From positions 1 through 64,000 of the forward strand of contig DATLIY010000010.1 in NCBI GenBank assembly GCA_035539175.1: a stretch of DNA of 64,000 nucleotides, read 5' to 3'. The translations under genes and the position numbers were made by a program. Below, piece after piece: positions 63,720 through 64,000 of the stretch. The first letter of the stretch is position 1, and each line of letters begins with the position of its first letter. The DNA is from Acidisarcina sp. GTDB taxonomy: Bacteria > Acidobacteriota > Terriglobia > Terriglobales > Acidobacteriaceae. Below the pieces are notes generated by a model, which did not search any database, was not told the origin of the DNA, and saw only the letters and a program-made list of their open reading frames with translations.

Positions 63720-64000
63720 TTACCCAACAGAGGGCAGCCCTGCCAGCGCCATGGCGATCTCCTCTTCCGGATAGTCGTAGTTGCTTAACTTCTCCGCCTG
63801 GTAGTCGATGTATGACTGCATGTCGAAGTGGCCATGTCCGCTGAGGCCGAAGAGAATCGTTCGCTCCTTGCCTTCTTCTTTGGCGCGCAGCGCTTCGGCG
63901 ATAGCCCCTGCAATCGCATGGTTTGCTTCCGGCGCCGGGACGATCCCTTCTGCACGGGCAAACTGAATCCCGGCGGCGAACGCGTCCAGTTGCTGCACGG
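63720..64000 (-). CDS. TrpB-like PLP-dependent enzyme, C-terminal end (partial)
   Basis: The last 93 codons, open to the right edge. FARAEGIVPAPEANHAIAGAI, then ILFGLSGHGHFDMQSY match the end of the TrpB2-like tryptophan synthase beta group, where the SGHGHFD motif holds the cofactor and the extra tail (YEYPEEEI-like) is typical. Convergent with DAHP synthase. Confidence 0.85.
   Translation of the reverse strand, partial: VQQLDAFAAGIQFARAEGIVPAPEANHAIAGAIAEALRAKEEGKERTILFGLSGHGHFDMQSYIDYQAEKLSNYDYPEEEIAMALAGLPSVG

Noticed and set aside
1-64000. CRISPR arrays or retron-like repeats
   Set aside because: I saw no regularly spaced direct repeats and no cas, reverse transcriptase or Argonaute genes.

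Overview
The window (about 60% G+C by eye) looks like a chromosomal segment of an Acidobacteriota bacterium of the Terriglobales type (Granulicella/Terriglobus/Edaphobacter-like). That assignment rests on the style of the right-hand genes (RNase III, two adjacent signal peptidases and a giant AsmA protein; secreted Ala/Gln-rich proteins; fused MFS/spermidine synthase; DUF763 protein) and is an inference. No rRNA or other taxonomic marker is present.

Positions 1 to about 28,616 are the right-hand part of an integrative conjugative element (ICE). From the left come the end of a VirB10/TrbI gene and a type IV secretion set (TrbJ/VirB5-like, VirB6/TrbL, VirB8, VirB11). Then follow SSB, a RepB-type primase, a probable relaxosome protein beside a hairpin-rich oriT candidate, the VirD4 coupling protein and a 926-residue MobF relaxase-helicase. 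After the cargo comes a maintenance module (ArdC antirestriction protein, DUF6908 protein, ParB-like protein). A second cargo block holds two SnoaL-like proteins, an MFS exporter, an SDR, TetR, a zinc-ribbon protein and LysR. The element ends with an excisionase-like protein and a tyrosine integrase abutting the 3' end of a tRNA-Ala(GGC) gene, the presumed attachment site.

The most exciting locus is a seven-gene minus-strand operon at 12,250-16,667, between the relaxase and ArdC genes. In transcription order it encodes a 57-residue protein ending Gly-Gly-Glu-Tyr, an E2-like protein with a Cys in the expected active-site motif, and a second E2-like protein with Ser at that place and a Phd/YefM antitoxin-like N-terminus. 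Then come a ThiF/E1-like adenylating enzyme with two CxxC pairs, a JAMM peptidase with an extra C-terminal region, a ComEC-like metallo-beta-lactamase with a lost metal ligand, and a four-helix membrane protein. All junctions overlap or are 11 nt or less. A good promoter with a perfect palindrome over its -35 box lies upstream. It resembles bacterial ubiquitin-like conjugation operons (Bil/Bub class) but has unusual parts. I infer a mobile anti-phage or self/non-self system; function is not shown by sequence alone.

From 28,617 on the DNA is chromosomal: ECF sigma/anti-sigma pairs, a TPR protein, rnc, two lepB genes, AsmA, a gluzincin-like protein with a degenerate active site beside rlmB, a LytTR response regulator, a ferredoxin reductase, an MFS transporter divergent from PadR, a luciferase-like oxidoreductase, a large glycoside-hydrolase-like protein, an MdtNOP-like tripartite efflux operon, YceI, DUF763, a fused MFS/spermidine synthase, an aldo/keto reductase, DAHP synthase, and the end of a TrpB-like gene.
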